Shown piece after piece: positions 27,280 through 36,293 of a stretch of DNA of 64,000 bases. A program made the position numbers and the translations under genes. How positions within the stretch are numbered: the stretch's first letter is position 1; each line of letters starts with the position of its first letter. The stretch is taken from positions 124,001 through 188,000 of the forward strand of contig NZ_JAKREU010000006.1 in the NCBI RefSeq assembly GCF_022664435.1. Reading direction: 5' to 3'. This DNA comes from Sphingomonas panni. Its GTDB lineage: Bacteria; Pseudomonadota; Alphaproteobacteria; Sphingomonadales; Sphingomonadaceae. The notes beneath the pieces are model-generated. The model was not told where the DNA came from. It ran no database searches and was given only the letters and a program-made list of their open reading frames with translations.

Positions 27280-29568
27280 TCAGCCCGGCGTGACGAAGCT
27301 GTCGATTACCCGTTTCTGTCCCGCCGTCTCGAACAACACTTCCAGCTTGTTGCCTTCGATCGATTCGATCGTGCCGTAACCGAATTTCTGGTGGAACACG
27401 CGTTGTCCGGTCGACAGGTCGTTACGCCCCTTGTTGCCGAGGCTGATCGCACTGGCCCGCGCTTCCACCACGCGCGACGGGGTGGTGGTGAAGGTCGACC
27501 CTTGCGACGCGGCGCGTTGCCAGCCGGGACCACGCCCTGTACCCCGCGCGACATCGGCAAAGGGATCGGCGCGTTCGCTCCAATTCGCCCGCCACAGGCT
27601 TTCGCCGCCGGCCATGGTGGTCTCCGTCTCGATATGCTCCGGGGGCAGTTCGCCTACGAAGCGCGACGGCAGCGACGAATTCCATTGGCCGTAGATGCGG
27701 CGATTGGCGGCGTGGAACACCACCGCCAGCCGTCGCGCACGGGTGATCGCGACATAGGCGAGGCGGCGTTCCTCCTCCAAGCTCGCCGTGCCACCCTCGT
27801 CGAGCGAGCGCTGCGAGGGAAACAGCCCTTCCTCCCATCCGACGCAGAACACCGTGTCGAACTCCAGCCCCTTGGCGGCGTGGATGGTCATGATCGTGAC
27901 CTTCGGCTCCTCCGCCGACGCCTCGTTGTCCATCACCAGCGAGACATGTTCGAGGAACGCGCCGAGCGATTCATACTCCTCCATCGCGCGGACGAGTTCG
28001 GTCAGGTTTTCCAGCCGCCCGGCGGCCTCGGCGGTCTTTTCCGCTTGATACATCGCGGTATAGCCGCTCTCGTCCAACAGCTGCCGGGCCAGCTCGGCGT
28101 GCGGCAGGCTCTGCGCCATGTCGCGCCAGCGTGCGAAGTCGCCGACCAGCCGCCCCAGCGACTTGCGCGCCGCTCCGGTCAGTTCGTCGGTATCGAGGAT
28201 GCGCGCGGCGGCGGTCATCAGCGAGGAACCGGTCGCGCGGGCGAACCGGTGGATGGTCTGCACTGCCTTGTCACCCAAGCCCCGCTTGGGCACGTTGACG
28301 ATCCGTTCGAACGCCAGGTCGTCGGCCGGCTGGTTCACGACGCGCAGATAGGCCAGCGCATCGCGGATTTCGGCACGCTCGTAGAAGCGGAAGCCGCCGA
28401 CGATCCGGTACGGCATGCCGATGCCGATAAAGCGTTCTTCGAACTCGCGCGTCTGGTGCTGGGCGCGGACGAGGATCGCGAAATTGTCGAGATTCTTGCC
28501 GTCGCGCTGCCCGCGTTCGACCATCTCGCCGACGCGGCGTGCTTCCTCCGGCCCGTCCCACACGCCGATGACGCGGACCTTTTCGCCGACATCGGTTTCG
28601 GTCCACAATGTCTTGCCCAGCCGCCCGCCATTATGGGCGATGACCCCGGACGCAGCGCCCAGGATATGCGGGGTCGATCGGTAATTCTGTTCCAGCCGGA
28701 CGATCTTCGCACCCGGAAAGTCGCGTTCGAACCGCAGGATATTCTCGACCTGCGCGCCGCGCCACGAATAGATCGACTGGTCGTCGTCGCCGACACAGCA
28801 CAGGTTGCGTCGCTCCTGCGCCAGCAGCCGCAGCCACAGATATTGGACGCTGTTCGTGTCCTGATATTCGTCGACCATGATGTAACGGAAACGCTGCTGA
28901 TATTGCTGCAACACCTCGCGGTTGGTGCGCAGGATCGTCAGGACGTGCAGCAGTAGGTCGCCGAAGTCGCAGGCGTTCACCGCCTTCAGCCGGTCCTGAT
29001 ATTGCTGGTACAGTTCGCCGCCGCGCCCGTTGGCGAAGCGCTCGCTTTCCCCGGCATCGACATCGGCCGGGGTCATCCCCTTGTTCTTCCACCCGTCGAT
29101 CAGCCCGGCCAGGCTACGCGCCGGCCAGCGCTTCTCATCGAGGTTCGCGGCGACGATCAGCTGCTTGAGCAGGCGCAGCTGGTCGTCGGTATCGAGGATG
29201 GTGAAGTTCGACTGCAACCCCACCAGTTCGGCGTGCCGCCTGAGCATCTTGGCCCCGATCGCGTGGAACGTGCCGAGCCACGGCATCCCTTCCACCATGT
29301 CGCCGACCAGCCGGCCGACGCGTTCGCGCATCTCCTTCGCCGCCTTGTTGGTGAAGGTGACCGACAGGATTTCGGACGGATAGGCCTTGCGGGTATAGAG
29401 CAGGTGCGCCAGCCGCGCGGTCAGTGCGGCGGTCTTGCCCGTGCCCGCACCGGCCAGCACCAGCACCGGCCCATCGGTGGTCAGCACCGCATCGCGCTGC
29501 GGGTCGTTCAGGCCACGGAGATAGGGGGCATCGGCCGGGGTCGGGGCAGGGGGGGCAAGTGCGGACAT
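27280..29568 (-). CDS. uvrD: ATP-dependent DNA helicase UvrD/PcrA
   Basis: This 762-residue superfamily 1A helicase has motif I LVLAGAGTGKTAALTARLAH, motif Ia VTFTNKAAKEM, motif II MVDEYQDTN, motif III DDDQSIYSWRGA, motif IV LEQNYRS, and motifs V/VI TIHAAKGLEFD and LAYVAITRAR. It unwinds DNA 3' to 5' in nucleotide excision and mismatch repair and removes recombinase filaments. The C-terminus (FHQKFGYGTIESIEGNKLEV) is the Tudor-like domain of UvrD/PcrA that contacts RNA polymerase. The ATG at 29568 gives a 25-residue Ala/Pro-rich lead before RGLNDPQRDAV. Confidence 0.95.
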   Translation of the reverse strand: MSALAPPAPTPADAPYLRGLNDPQRDAVLTTDGPVLVLAGAGTGKTAALTARLAHLLYTRKAYPSEILSVTFTNKAAKEMRERVGRLVGDMVEGMPWLGTFHAIGAKMLRRHAELVGLQSNFTILDTDDQLRLLKQLIVAANLDEKRWPARSLAGLIDGWKNKGMTPADVDAGESERFANGRGGELYQQYQDRLKAVNACDFGDLLLHVLTILRTNREVLQQYQQRFRYIMVDEYQDTNSVQYLWLRLLAQERRNLCCVGDDDQSIYSWRGAQVENILRFERDFPGAKIVRLEQNYRSTPHILGAASGVIAHNGGRLGKTLWTETDVGEKVRVIGVWDGPEEARRVGEMVERGQRDGKNLDNFAILVRAQHQTREFEERFIGIGMPYRIVGGFRFYERAEIRDALAYLRVVNQPADDLAFERIVNVPKRGLGDKAVQTIHRFARATGSSLMTAAARILDTDELTGAARKSLGRLVGDFARWRDMAQSLPHAELARQLLDESGYTAMYQAEKTAEAAGRLENLTELVRAMEEYESLGAFLEHVSLVMDNEASAEEPKVTIMTIHAAKGLEFDTVFCVGWEEGLFPSQRSLDEGGTASLEEERRLAYVAITRARRLAVVFHAANRRIYGQWNSSLPSRFVGELPPEHIETETTMAGGESLWRANWSERADPFADVARGTGRGPGWQRAASQGSTFTTTPSRVVEARASAISLGNKGRNDLSTGQRVFHQKFGYGTIESIEGNKLEVLFETAGQKRVIDSFVTPG

Positions 29569-29755
29569 CGTCGAACAGGTAGGGAACGAACGGGAAGGCG
29601 ACAAGCGCGTAAATCATTTCCGAAACGTCATGATTCTGTCGCCGCGCCTTCGCTGCGGTGCAACATAACGATCCTATCGGGGCGGTGCCGATGGACGGTG
29701 GCGTCGAGTGGGACGACCGCTGCCATGACGGGCACGCTTTCGCAGGAGCTATCCC

Positions 29756-30058
29756 ATGACCGTCCGTTTCGTCGTCTTCACCGCGACCGCCACCGCATGT
29801 CTCTCGTCCGTCGCTCAGGCCCAGCAGCGCGAACCGGTTTCGGCGCGCGTATCGGTCGCGGGCATCGACCTCGCCTCGGTCGAGGGCCGCCATATTCTCG
29901 ACGCCCGTATCGATCGCGCCGCGCTCCGCGTATGTCAGTCACGGGCGATCGGTCTGCTCGGTCGTCAGGACGAACTGCGTTGCCGGACCGAAATGCGGAA
30001 CGACGCGCAGGTGCGGCTGGCGCAATTGACACCGGTCAAGGTCGCCAGCGCGAAGTAG
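29756..30058 (+). CDS. UrcA family exported protein
   Basis: This 100-residue protein has a signal peptide (FVVFTATATACLSSVAQAQ, cleavage near residue 23) and the short UrcA-family domain: VSVAGIDLASVEGRHILDAR and two conserved Cys residues in ALRVCQS and ELRCRTE, which could form a disulfide. An AGGAG ribosome binding site precedes the ATG. UrcA proteins are small periplasmic proteins found largely in sphingomonads and caulobacters. Their function is not established. Confidence 0.85.
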   Translation: MTVRFVVFTATATACLSSVAQAQQREPVSARVSVAGIDLASVEGRHILDARIDRAALRVCQSRAIGLLGRQDELRCRTEMRNDAQVRLAQLTPVKVASAK

Positions 30059-30068
30059 GGGACATTTC

Positions 30069-30163
30069 GCCACGCTTGCGCCGGCGGGAGTCCATATCCG
30101 CTGACCCAGCGGCCTGAGCGCGGACGTCGGCAGCTATGGATTCCCGCCTGCGCGGGAATGACG
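30069..30163. repeat. Palindromic intergenic repeat, family B copy 2
   Basis: A degenerate left unit (CACGCTTGCGCCGGCGGGAG then TCCATA) faces a clean right unit at 30136-30163 (ATGGATTCCCGCCTGCGCGG then GAATGACG). It fills the gap between the UrcA gene and the MHS transporter gene. Confidence 0.8.
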
Positions 30164-30252
30164 GAGCGCAGTGCCGTCCTGCCGATAATTACGTTGTCGG
30201 CCGGCCACACGAAACCTTCTTGTGCCCGGTCTGTAAAACGCTACGCGGGCGC

Positions 30253-31518
30253 ATGAGCCAACCGCATCCCATGCGCGTCCATCGCCGCATCCTGATCGCC
30301 AGCCTGATCGGCACGTCGGTCGAATTCTACGACTTCTATATCTACGCCACCGCCGCGACGCTGGTGTTCGGACCGCTCTTCTTTCCGTCCGAAAGCGCGT
30401 CGGCACAGTTGATGGCGAGCTATCTGTCGATCGGCCTTGCCTTTATCGCGCGCCCGCTCGGTGCGGTCGTGTTCGGGCATTTCGGCGACAGGCTGGGTCG
30501 AAAGTCGACGCTGGTCGCGTCGCTGATGCTGATGGGCGGATCGACGCTGCTGATCGCTTTCCTGCCGACCTATGCCATGGTCGGCTGGGTCGCGCCGCTG
30601 CTGCTCTGCACGTTGCGGTTCGCGCAAGGGCTGGGACTGGGCGGCGAATGGGGCGGGGCGGCGTTGCTGGCGGTCGAAAATGCCCCGGCCGGATGGCGCG
30701 GGCGGTTCGGCATGGTCCCGCAACTGGGTGCCCCGGTCGGCTTCATCGCGGCCAACGGGCTGTTCCTGCTGCTCGGCATCGCGTTGTCGGAGGCGGATTT
30801 CGCGGCATGGGGTTGGCGGCTGCCCTTCCTGTTCAGCGCGGCGCTGGTCGGGCTGGGCCTGTGGGTTCGGGTGAAGCTGCACGAAACCCCGGCATTCGCC
30901 CAGGCGCTGGAGCGGGAAGCGCCGGCCGCCGTCCCGATCGCCGAGCTGGCGGGGGCGCACCTGCGCGCCACGCTGGCTGGTACGTTCGGGGTGATCGCCT
31001 GTTTCGCGCTCTACTATATCGCGACGACCTTCGTGCTGGGGTACGGCACCACGACGCTCGGCTATGGCCGCAGCGCGTTCCTGCAGACGCAGCTGGTCGC
31101 GATCCTGTTCATGGCCGCGGGCATCGCGCTGGCCGGGTGGCTGTCCGACCGCTCCACCCCGGCGCGGGTGCTGGCCGGCGGGTGCGTCGGTGTCGTGCTG
31201 GCGGGCGTGCTGCTGGCCCCGATGGTCGGCGGTGGGTCGCTGTTCGTGATCGGCGCGTGGCTGTCCTTCGCGCTGCTGATGATGGGCTTCGTCTACGGCC
31301 CGCTCGGCGCATGGTTGCCGGCGCTGTTTCCGGCGCGGGTGCGCTACACCGGCGCGTCGATGGGCTTCAATGTCGGCGGGGTCATCGGCGGCGGCCTGAC
31401 CCCCAGCATCGCGCAGGCGCTGTCGGTATCGCACGGCCTGTCCGCCGTCGGCGCGGTACTTGGCGCGGCGGGCATCGCCAGCATCGTCGGGCTGCTGCTG
31501 GTCCCGCGCCAGCGCTGA
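30253..31518 (+). CDS. MFS transporter, metabolite:H+ symporter (MHS) family
   Basis: This 421-residue protein has 12 predicted membrane segments and strong MHS-family motifs: ASLIGTSVEFYDFYIYATAA at the start, FGHFGDRLGRKSTLVASL for loop 2-3, and LRFAQGLGLGGEWGGAALLA in helix 4. The family imports small organic acids and osmolytes such as shikimate, proline/betaine, citrate or alpha-ketoglutarate with protons. The ATG at 30253 is chosen so that the protein begins just before the first helix. It is convergent with a diguanylate cyclase gene six bases away. The substrate is not predictable. Confidence 0.88.
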   Translation: MSQPHPMRVHRRILIASLIGTSVEFYDFYIYATAATLVFGPLFFPSESASAQLMASYLSIGLAFIARPLGAVVFGHFGDRLGRKSTLVASLMLMGGSTLLIAFLPTYAMVGWVAPLLLCTLRFAQGLGLGGEWGGAALLAVENAPAGWRGRFGMVPQLGAPVGFIAANGLFLLLGIALSEADFAAWGWRLPFLFSAALVGLGLWVRVKLHETPAFAQALEREAPAAVPIAELAGAHLRATLAGTFGVIACFALYYIATTFVLGYGTTTLGYGRSAFLQTQLVAILFMAAGIALAGWLSDRSTPARVLAGGCVGVVLAGVLLAPMVGGGSLFVIGAWLSFALLMMGFVYGPLGAWLPALFPARVRYTGASMGFNVGGVIGGGLTPSIAQALSVSHGLSAVGAVLGAAGIASIVGLLLVPRQR

Positions 31519-31524
31519 CCCCGT

Positions 31525-32706
31525 TTACGCGATGCGCAGGGTCTCTGCGTCGACCACCGGCTCCGGCACCGGACAGATGCGATTGCGCCCGGTGCGCTTC
31601 GCTTCATAGGAGCAGCGGTCGGCCCGGTCGATCAGGCGATACAGCGTGTCGTCCGGGGCCAATTCGGCCAAGCCCGCGCTGACCGTGACCGATGGCAGAT
31701 GGGCGGCGATGCCCGGCAGCGACGCGCGCACCGCCTGTGCCGCCAGCCACGCACCGCGCAGCGTCGTGCGGTCCAGCAGCGCGACGAATTCCTCCCCGCC
31801 CAGCCGTGCGACCACCGCCGATCGGGGCAGTCGCTCGGTCAGCATCGTGGCAAAGGCCTGCAGGACCGCGTCGCCGGTCGCATGGCCATAGCCGTCATTG
31901 ACCCGCTTGAAATGGTCGAGGTCGAACAGGATCGCTGCCAGCGGCTCGCCACGTTCGTGCGCACAGGCGATCAGCGGCTGTGCCCGGCGTTCGAATCCGC
32001 GGCGATTGGCGACGCCGGTCAGCGGGTCGGTTTCGGATTCGGAAATCGACAGCCCCATCGCGGCCTTCACCACCAGCAGGAGCGTCAACAGCCCGGCCGT
32101 CACGATCAGGACGCCTCCGGTCGCTTGCGAGAACAGGGCATAGCTGCTGCTGGCATAGGCCTTGGCGGTCGGGCCGGAACCAAAGGTCGCGGCAAAGAAC
32201 GGCTTGGCCAGAAAATGCGCCGTCGTCAGCGCCGACGCGATCGCCAGCGCCAGCCACAAGGCCCCGCGCCGCCGTCGCACGGCATCGACCGCGATGACGC
32301 TCGACAGTCCGGCCCCGATCACGAACGGTGCCTGATAGGCGAGTTCATACCATAGCGCGTTACGCGGTCCGTTCCAGATCAGCAGGCGGACCACTGCTCC
32401 GAACAGCAGCAGTGCGATCAATGGTCCACGCGGCACCCTGCGTTCCGCAAGCGCTGCCATTCCCGCCACCAACAGCACGAGGCTGAGGAGGAACGACCCG
32501 TAGCTGCCGATCATGAACGGGGCGGTATAGTCGGTCAGCCGGACACCCAGCTCGCTGAGCGGCGTCAGTCCACCGACGATATAGGCCAGCACGAACCACG
32601 TCACGTAACGCTGGTCGGGATAGGACATCCGCACAATCGCGAAGGCCGTGGCGAACAGGCCGGCGATACAGGCGTTGACGATCAGGGCATATACCGCGCT
32701 GTCCAT
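31525..32706 (-). CDS. Membrane diguanylate cyclase (GGDEF)
   Basis: This 393-residue protein has six or seven N-terminal hydrophobic segments (about 5-210) and a C-terminal GGDEF domain (about 225-385) with DPLTGVANRRGFERR, FDLDHFKRVNDGYGH and the active-site loop ARLGGEEFVALL. It should make cyclic-di-GMP from two GTP at the inner membrane. The usual inhibitory RxxD site ahead of the active loop is absent (the run is RSAV), so product inhibition through that site is not expected. The membrane half is not one I can name. It is convergent with the MHS transporter gene. Confidence 0.9.
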   Translation of the reverse strand: MDSAVYALIVNACIAGLFATAFAIVRMSYPDQRYVTWFVLAYIVGGLTPLSELGVRLTDYTAPFMIGSYGSFLLSLVLLVAGMAALAERRVPRGPLIALLLFGAVVRLLIWNGPRNALWYELAYQAPFVIGAGLSSVIAVDAVRRRRGALWLALAIASALTTAHFLAKPFFAATFGSGPTAKAYASSSYALFSQATGGVLIVTAGLLTLLLVVKAAMGLSISESETDPLTGVANRRGFERRAQPLIACAHERGEPLAAILFDLDHFKRVNDGYGHATGDAVLQAFATMLTERLPRSAVVARLGGEEFVALLDRTTLRGAWLAAQAVRASLPGIAAHLPSVTVSAGLAELAPDDTLYRLIDRADRCSYEAKRTGRNRICPVPEPVVDAETLRIA

Positions 32707-32786
32707 TCCCGATCCCGTCGCTGAAACATTCCGAAAGTGCTGGGCGCCCTATCCCGCAAAAATGTTAACAGCCGATTTTTCCGGGA

Positions 32787-33326
32787 TCAAATCAGTCGCA
32801 AGAGCGTTATGCGCGCCTTCCCATAACTACGTTCGGCGTCCACGCTGAACTGCGGCAGGTCGAGCAGCTCGCTTTTGGCTGTTTCGATGCTGACCCATGT
32901 CGCCGGACCGATCCAGCCGAGCCGGGCCAGCTTGTCCGCCGCAACCGCGCCGGCACCGCTGCCATAGGGCGGGTCCATCATCACGATATCGAGCGGGCGC
33001 GCCGCCGGTCCCAGTGCCAGCACCGATGTCGCGCGGACATCGGCCCCTGCCACGTCCAGCTTGGCGAGGTTGGCGCGCAACGCATCCAGTGCCGCCTTGT
33101 CCTGTTCGACGAACAGGCAGGTGGCGGCCCCGCGCGACAGCGCCTCGATCCCCAGCGCGCCCGACCCGGCGAACAGGTCGGCGACCGCCAGTTCGTCGAA
33201 GCTGCCGACGCGGCTGGCCAGCATCGAAAACAGCGCCTCCCGCGTGCGGTCGGCGGTGGGGCGGGTCGCGTCACCCTTGGGCGCGACGATCGGACGTCCG
33301 CGCCACTGGCCGGAAATCACGCGCAT
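32787..33326 (-). CDS. rsmD: 16S rRNA (guanine(966)-N(2))-methyltransferase RsmD
   Basis: This 179-residue SAM-dependent methyltransferase has the RsmD opening MRVISGQWRGRPIVAPKG, then PTADRTREALFSML, the SAM loop DLFAGSGALGIEALSRGA and the catalytic DPPY-type motif VMMDPPYGSG. It methylates G966 of 16S rRNA. Its ATG overlaps the stop of the upstream pseudouridine synthase gene by one base (TGATG), so two RNA-modification genes are coupled. Confidence 0.94.
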   Translation of the reverse strand: MRVISGQWRGRPIVAPKGDATRPTADRTREALFSMLASRVGSFDELAVADLFAGSGALGIEALSRGAATCLFVEQDKAALDALRANLAKLDVAGADVRATSVLALGPAARPLDIVMMDPPYGSGAGAVAADKLARLGWIGPATWVSIETAKSELLDLPQFSVDAERSYGKARITLLRLI

Positions 33327-34954
33327 CAGCGCTTCCCTCCACCCGGTTTGCCGCCACCCGGGCGTCCGCCTTTCGGCTTACCCTTGACGACGCGGGGGGC
33401 GGGGCCGGCCTTGGCCCAGCCGCTCGGCTTGCGCTTGGGCCGATCGACGAAGCTCGCCCGGTCGGCATCCGCTGCTTCCGCCTGGGTCATGCGCCGGTCG
33501 ACCGGACCGCGTGCCGGCCGGGCCTCTTCGGTCCGGGCCGGTTCGCGCGGCTTGCGGGGCACGCGCGCCACGCCGTCATAGCCGGGCCGTTCGGCATGGG
33601 CCGCCGCGCGGCGCGCGCGCGGATTGTCGGAGGACGCCGGGCGATCGCCATAGGCGCGCCGGTCGCCAAGGCCGGGCTGCCGCCGTTCGGCAGGCGTCTG
33701 CCCCGCCTGCGTCAGCGGATCGAAGCCTTCGCGCCGCTCGACCGGCCGTTCGGTCGCATGGGTGCGCGGGCCGACGGTCCGCCGGGCATCGCCCTGCGGC
33801 CGGGCACCGAAGCCGCTACGCTCGCCACCCTGCGGCCGGGCACCGAAGCCGCTACGTTCGCCACCCTGCGGTCGCGCACCGAACCCGCGCCGTTCGCCGC
33901 CGTCCTGCTGCCGGCCAAAGCCTTCGCGGTCCGGCCGGCGTCCGCTGAAGCCCGAACGCTGGCCGTCGCGCTCCACGCGCGGGCGACGCTCGTCGAAGCC
34001 GGTCGCCACCGGTTCGGGACGCGGCAGCGGGGTCGCGCGCTTCCATGCCTTCAGCGCGGCAGGATCGGCGCCTTCGGGCGCGGGCTTGCTGGTCGGCTTG
34101 TTGGCCAGCGTCTTGCGGAACGCGACCAGTTCGTGCTGGCGGATCTCGTCCACTTCGCCCTCGGGCAGGTCCTCAAGATAGAAGGGGCCATAACGCGTGC
34201 GGATCAGGCGCGATACCTTCAGCCCGAGATGTTCGAGGACGCGGCGAACCTCGCGGTTCTTGCCCTCGGTCAGGGTCATCTCGATCCAGGTATTGGTGCC
34301 GGTGCGCCGTTCGAGATTCGCGTTGATCGGGCCATAGCGCACGCCCTCGATCTCGATCCCCAGCATCAGGTCTTCGAGCTGCTGCTGGCTGATCTCGCCA
34401 TAGGCGCGCGCGCGATAGGTCCGCTCGACCCCGGTCGCGGGCAGTTCCAGACGGCGCTTGAACTCGCCGTCGGTGGTCATCAGCAACAGCCCCTCGGTAT
34501 TCAAATCGAGCCGTCCGACCGGGATCAGCCGCGGCAGTCCGGCTGGCAGCCGGTCGTAGATCGTTGGCCGCCCCGCACCGTCGCGCTCGGCGGTCAGCGT
34601 TCCGGCGGGCTTGTGAAAGCGGAATAGCCGGGTCGGTTCGGGGGCGGCGACCGGCGCACCGTCGACCGTCACGCCCTTCAGATTGGGCAGGATGGTGGCG
34701 GGCGTCTCGATGACCAAGCCGTTCAGCGCGACTCGGCCGGCGGTGATCATGCGTTCGACGTCGCGACGCGACGCCACGCCGGCGCGCGCCATCAGCTTGG
34801 CGATGCGCTGGCCGTCACGGGGGGATTCGGTCGGGGATTCAGGGGGCGTAACGATGATGTGCGTATCCGTTTGCGGCGATGCGACGAAAGTTTCAGCCGA
34901 AGCGGTTCCTTCGTCGCCTTCGCGAGTTTGTGGCTTGGTATAAGCTGGTTGCAT
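33326..34954 (-). CDS. rluB: RluB-type rRNA pseudouridine synthase with long Arg/Gly-rich C-terminal tail
   Basis: This 542-residue protein has an S4 RNA-binding domain (about 48-95, RIAKLMARAGVASRRDVERM) and an RsuA/RluB catalytic domain (about 105-280) with the catalytic Asp in VGRLDLNTEGLLLMT and later EGKNREVRRVLEHLGL. From about residue 300 to the end, about 240 residues are low-complexity and rich in Arg, Gly, Pro and Glu, including a perfectly spaced 12-residue repeat (GFGARPQGGERS). The S4 and catalytic domains alone match the usual RluB length of about 290. The N-terminal ~47 residues are weakly supported; the ATG at 34954 lies only 23 bases from the divergent response-regulator start. 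It is coupled to rsmD. Confidence 0.88.
   Translation of the reverse strand: MQPAYTKPQTREGDEGTASAETFVASPQTDTHIIVTPPESPTESPRDGQRIAKLMARAGVASRRDVERMITAGRVALNGLVIETPATILPNLKGVTVDGAPVAAPEPTRLFRFHKPAGTLTAERDGAGRPTIYDRLPAGLPRLIPVGRLDLNTEGLLLMTTDGEFKRRLELPATGVERTYRARAYGEISQQQLEDLMLGIEIEGVRYGPINANLERRTGTNTWIEMTLTEGKNREVRRVLEHLGLKVSRLIRTRYGPFYLEDLPEGEVDEIRQHELVAFRKTLANKPTSKPAPEGADPAALKAWKRATPLPRPEPVATGFDERRPRVERDGQRSGFSGRRPDREGFGRQQDGGERRGFGARPQGGERSGFGARPQGGERSGFGARPQGDARRTVGPRTHATERPVERREGFDPLTQAGQTPAERRQPGLGDRRAYGDRPASSDNPRARRAAAHAERPGYDGVARVPRKPREPARTEEARPARGPVDRRMTQAEAADADRASFVDRPKRKPSGWAKAGPAPRVVKGKPKGGRPGGGKPGGGKR
33791..33898. repeat. Tandem repeat, three 36-base units inside rluB
   Basis: Three contiguous 36-base units begin at 33791, 33827 and 33863. 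The first two differ at one base; the third is more diverged. They encode the 12-residue repeat GFGARPQGGERS in the tail of the pseudouridine synthase. Being a multiple of three, unit gain or loss would keep the frame. Confidence 0.9.
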
Positions 34955-34977
34955 CCCGGTGGAAAGCGAGTGGGGAT

Positions 34978-35412
34978 ATGTTGTTCGGGCGCAGGAAGCG
35001 ACACATCAACCGGATCCTGGTCGTCGAGGACGAGCCTCTGGTCGCGTTCGACACCGAACATTTCCTCGGCAGCGCCGGGTTCGAAATCCGGGCGACGGTC
35101 GATACCGTCGCCGCCGCGTGCGGCGCGATCGAGGCGGGCGACGAGATCGATCTGGTACTGGTCGACATCAACCTGTCGGACGGCAGCGGGCTGGACGTCG
35201 CCCGCGTCGCGCATGACCGGGGCGTGCCGGTGCTGTTGGTCACCGGCAGCTGTCCGCAGGGGGCACAGCTCTACGCCGCAGGGTGTCTGTCGAAGCCCTA
35301 TCCGCAAAAGGATTTGTTGAGCGCGATCGATGCGATCGATGCGGTCGTGGCTGGCGCGAAGCTGCCTCGCCGCCTGCCCAGCGGCTTCAACCTGTTCCGC
35401 GCGGTGGCATAA
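34978..35412 (+). CDS. Single-domain response regulator
   Basis: This 144-residue protein is a lone receiver domain with a short basic lead (MLFGRRKRHIN). The acidic pocket is in ILVVEDEPLVAFDTE, the phospho-acceptor Asp in LVLVDINLSDGSG, the switch Thr in LLVTGSC and the Lys in CLSKPYP. No output domain and no kinase gene lie next to it. Upstream in-frame starts exist to 34879 but would overlap the divergent pseudouridine synthase gene. It is probably an adaptor or phosphate-relay protein for an HWE- or HisKA_2-type kinase elsewhere. Confidence 0.84.
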   Translation: MLFGRRKRHINRILVVEDEPLVAFDTEHFLGSAGFEIRATVDTVAAACGAIEAGDEIDLVLVDINLSDGSGLDVARVAHDRGVPVLLVTGSCPQGAQLYAAGCLSKPYPQKDLLSAIDAIDAVVAGAKLPRRLPSGFNLFRAVA

Positions 35413-35480
35413 GGCGGATCGACCGTCCTTTTGCCGGAACGCGCGCTTCCATCCGGCGCGGGTCACCTTATCTGATCGTC

Positions 35481-35813
35481 ATGACCGCCTATGCCTGGCT
35501 TGCCATCGCGATCGTTGCCGAAGTGATCGCCACCTCGACGATGCGCGCGACGCAGGGATTTACCCGGCTTGGGCCGTCGCTGGTCACGGTTGGCGGCTAT
35601 GCGGTCGCCTTCTATTGCCTGTCGCTGGCGCTCAGGACCATGCCGACCGGCATCGCCTACGCGATCTGGTCCGGGGTGGGGATCGTGCTGGTCGCGGGCA
35701 TCGCGTGGGGCTGGCAAGGGCAGCGGCTGGACGGTCCCGCCATGCTTGGCATGGCGCTCATCATCGCCGGGGTCGTCGTGATGAACCTGTTTTCGAAGAG
35801 CGTCGCGCACTAG
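35481..35813 (+). CDS. Small multidrug resistance (SMR) efflux protein, EmrE/QacE type
   Basis: This 110-residue protein has four membrane helices and the SMR signature: the essential Glu in WLAIAIVAEVIATSTMRAT in helix 1, then PTGIAYAIWSGVGIVLVAGI and a final helix ending MNLFSK. SMR pumps work as antiparallel dimers that exchange protons for cationic compounds. Length and Glu position fit EmrE-type rather than SugE-type. A second SMR gene, of SugE type, is at 62095-62409. Confidence 0.92.
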   Translation: MTAYAWLAIAIVAEVIATSTMRATQGFTRLGPSLVTVGGYAVAFYCLSLALRTMPTGIAYAIWSGVGIVLVAGIAWGWQGQRLDGPAMLGMALIIAGVVVMNLFSKSVAH

Positions 35814-35836
35814 ATGCGGTGCAAAGAGGAGTTTTC

Positions 35837-36139
35837 ATGACGCAACCGGTCGAAGTCGATATCCCCCACCAGCTGGGCCGCGCAGGCGTACGACAGCGGA
35901 TCGATGGCGGCATCGACAAGCTGGCAGGGATGATCCCCGGCGGCGTGATGCACGACAAGCAATGGGACGGCGACACGCTGCACTTCACGGTCAGCGGCAT
36001 GGGACAGACGGTGAAGGCCCGCTGCGAGATGCATGACACCCATGTCCATGCGGTGCTGGACCTGCCGCCGATGCTGGCGATGTTCGCCAACAAGATAAAA
36101 GAGAAGCTGGGCCGCGACGGGCCGGCGTTGTTGAAGTAG
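35837..36139 (+). CDS. Polyhydroxyalkanoic acid system family protein
   Basis: This 100-residue protein matches the small PHA-system family (opening VEVDIPHQLGRAGVRQRIDG, then HFTVSGMGQTVKARCEM and a C-terminal MLAMFANKIKEKLG). The family is found near polyhydroxyalkanoate genes in some proteobacteria and is of unknown molecular function. Here no PHA synthase or granule gene is adjacent. An AGGAG ribosome binding site precedes the ATG. Confidence 0.85.
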   Translation: MTQPVEVDIPHQLGRAGVRQRIDGGIDKLAGMIPGGVMHDKQWDGDTLHFTVSGMGQTVKARCEMHDTHVHAVLDLPPMLAMFANKIKEKLGRDGPALLK

Positions 36140-36186
36140 CAGCCTGGATGGGTGCCCGGTCCCGGCCTAAATCTTCATGCCCCGAG

Positions 36187-36269
36187 CGTCACCTCAGCGC
36201 AGGCTGGGGTCTCCCGGTTATAGCTCGCCGCAGGAGCCGAGAAAGACCCCGGCCTGCGCTGGGGGCACG
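36187..36269. repeat. Palindromic intergenic repeat, family B-like copy 3
   Basis: The left arm CGTCACCTCAGCGCAGGCTG then GGGTCTC faces the right arm GAGAAAGACCCCGGCCTGCG then CTGGGGGCACG; the two arms are nearly complementary over about 28 bases. It lies between convergent genes (PHA-system protein and sugar dehydrogenase), so it may serve as a bidirectional transcription end. Confidence 0.75.
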
Positions 36270-36293
36270 CCTGGGAAAAGGGCGGCGTGCGGA

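Noticed and set aside
33791..33898. Possible CRISPR or regulatory repeat
   Set aside because: The three 36-base units are contiguous, in frame, and encode a protein repeat in the RluB-like tail.
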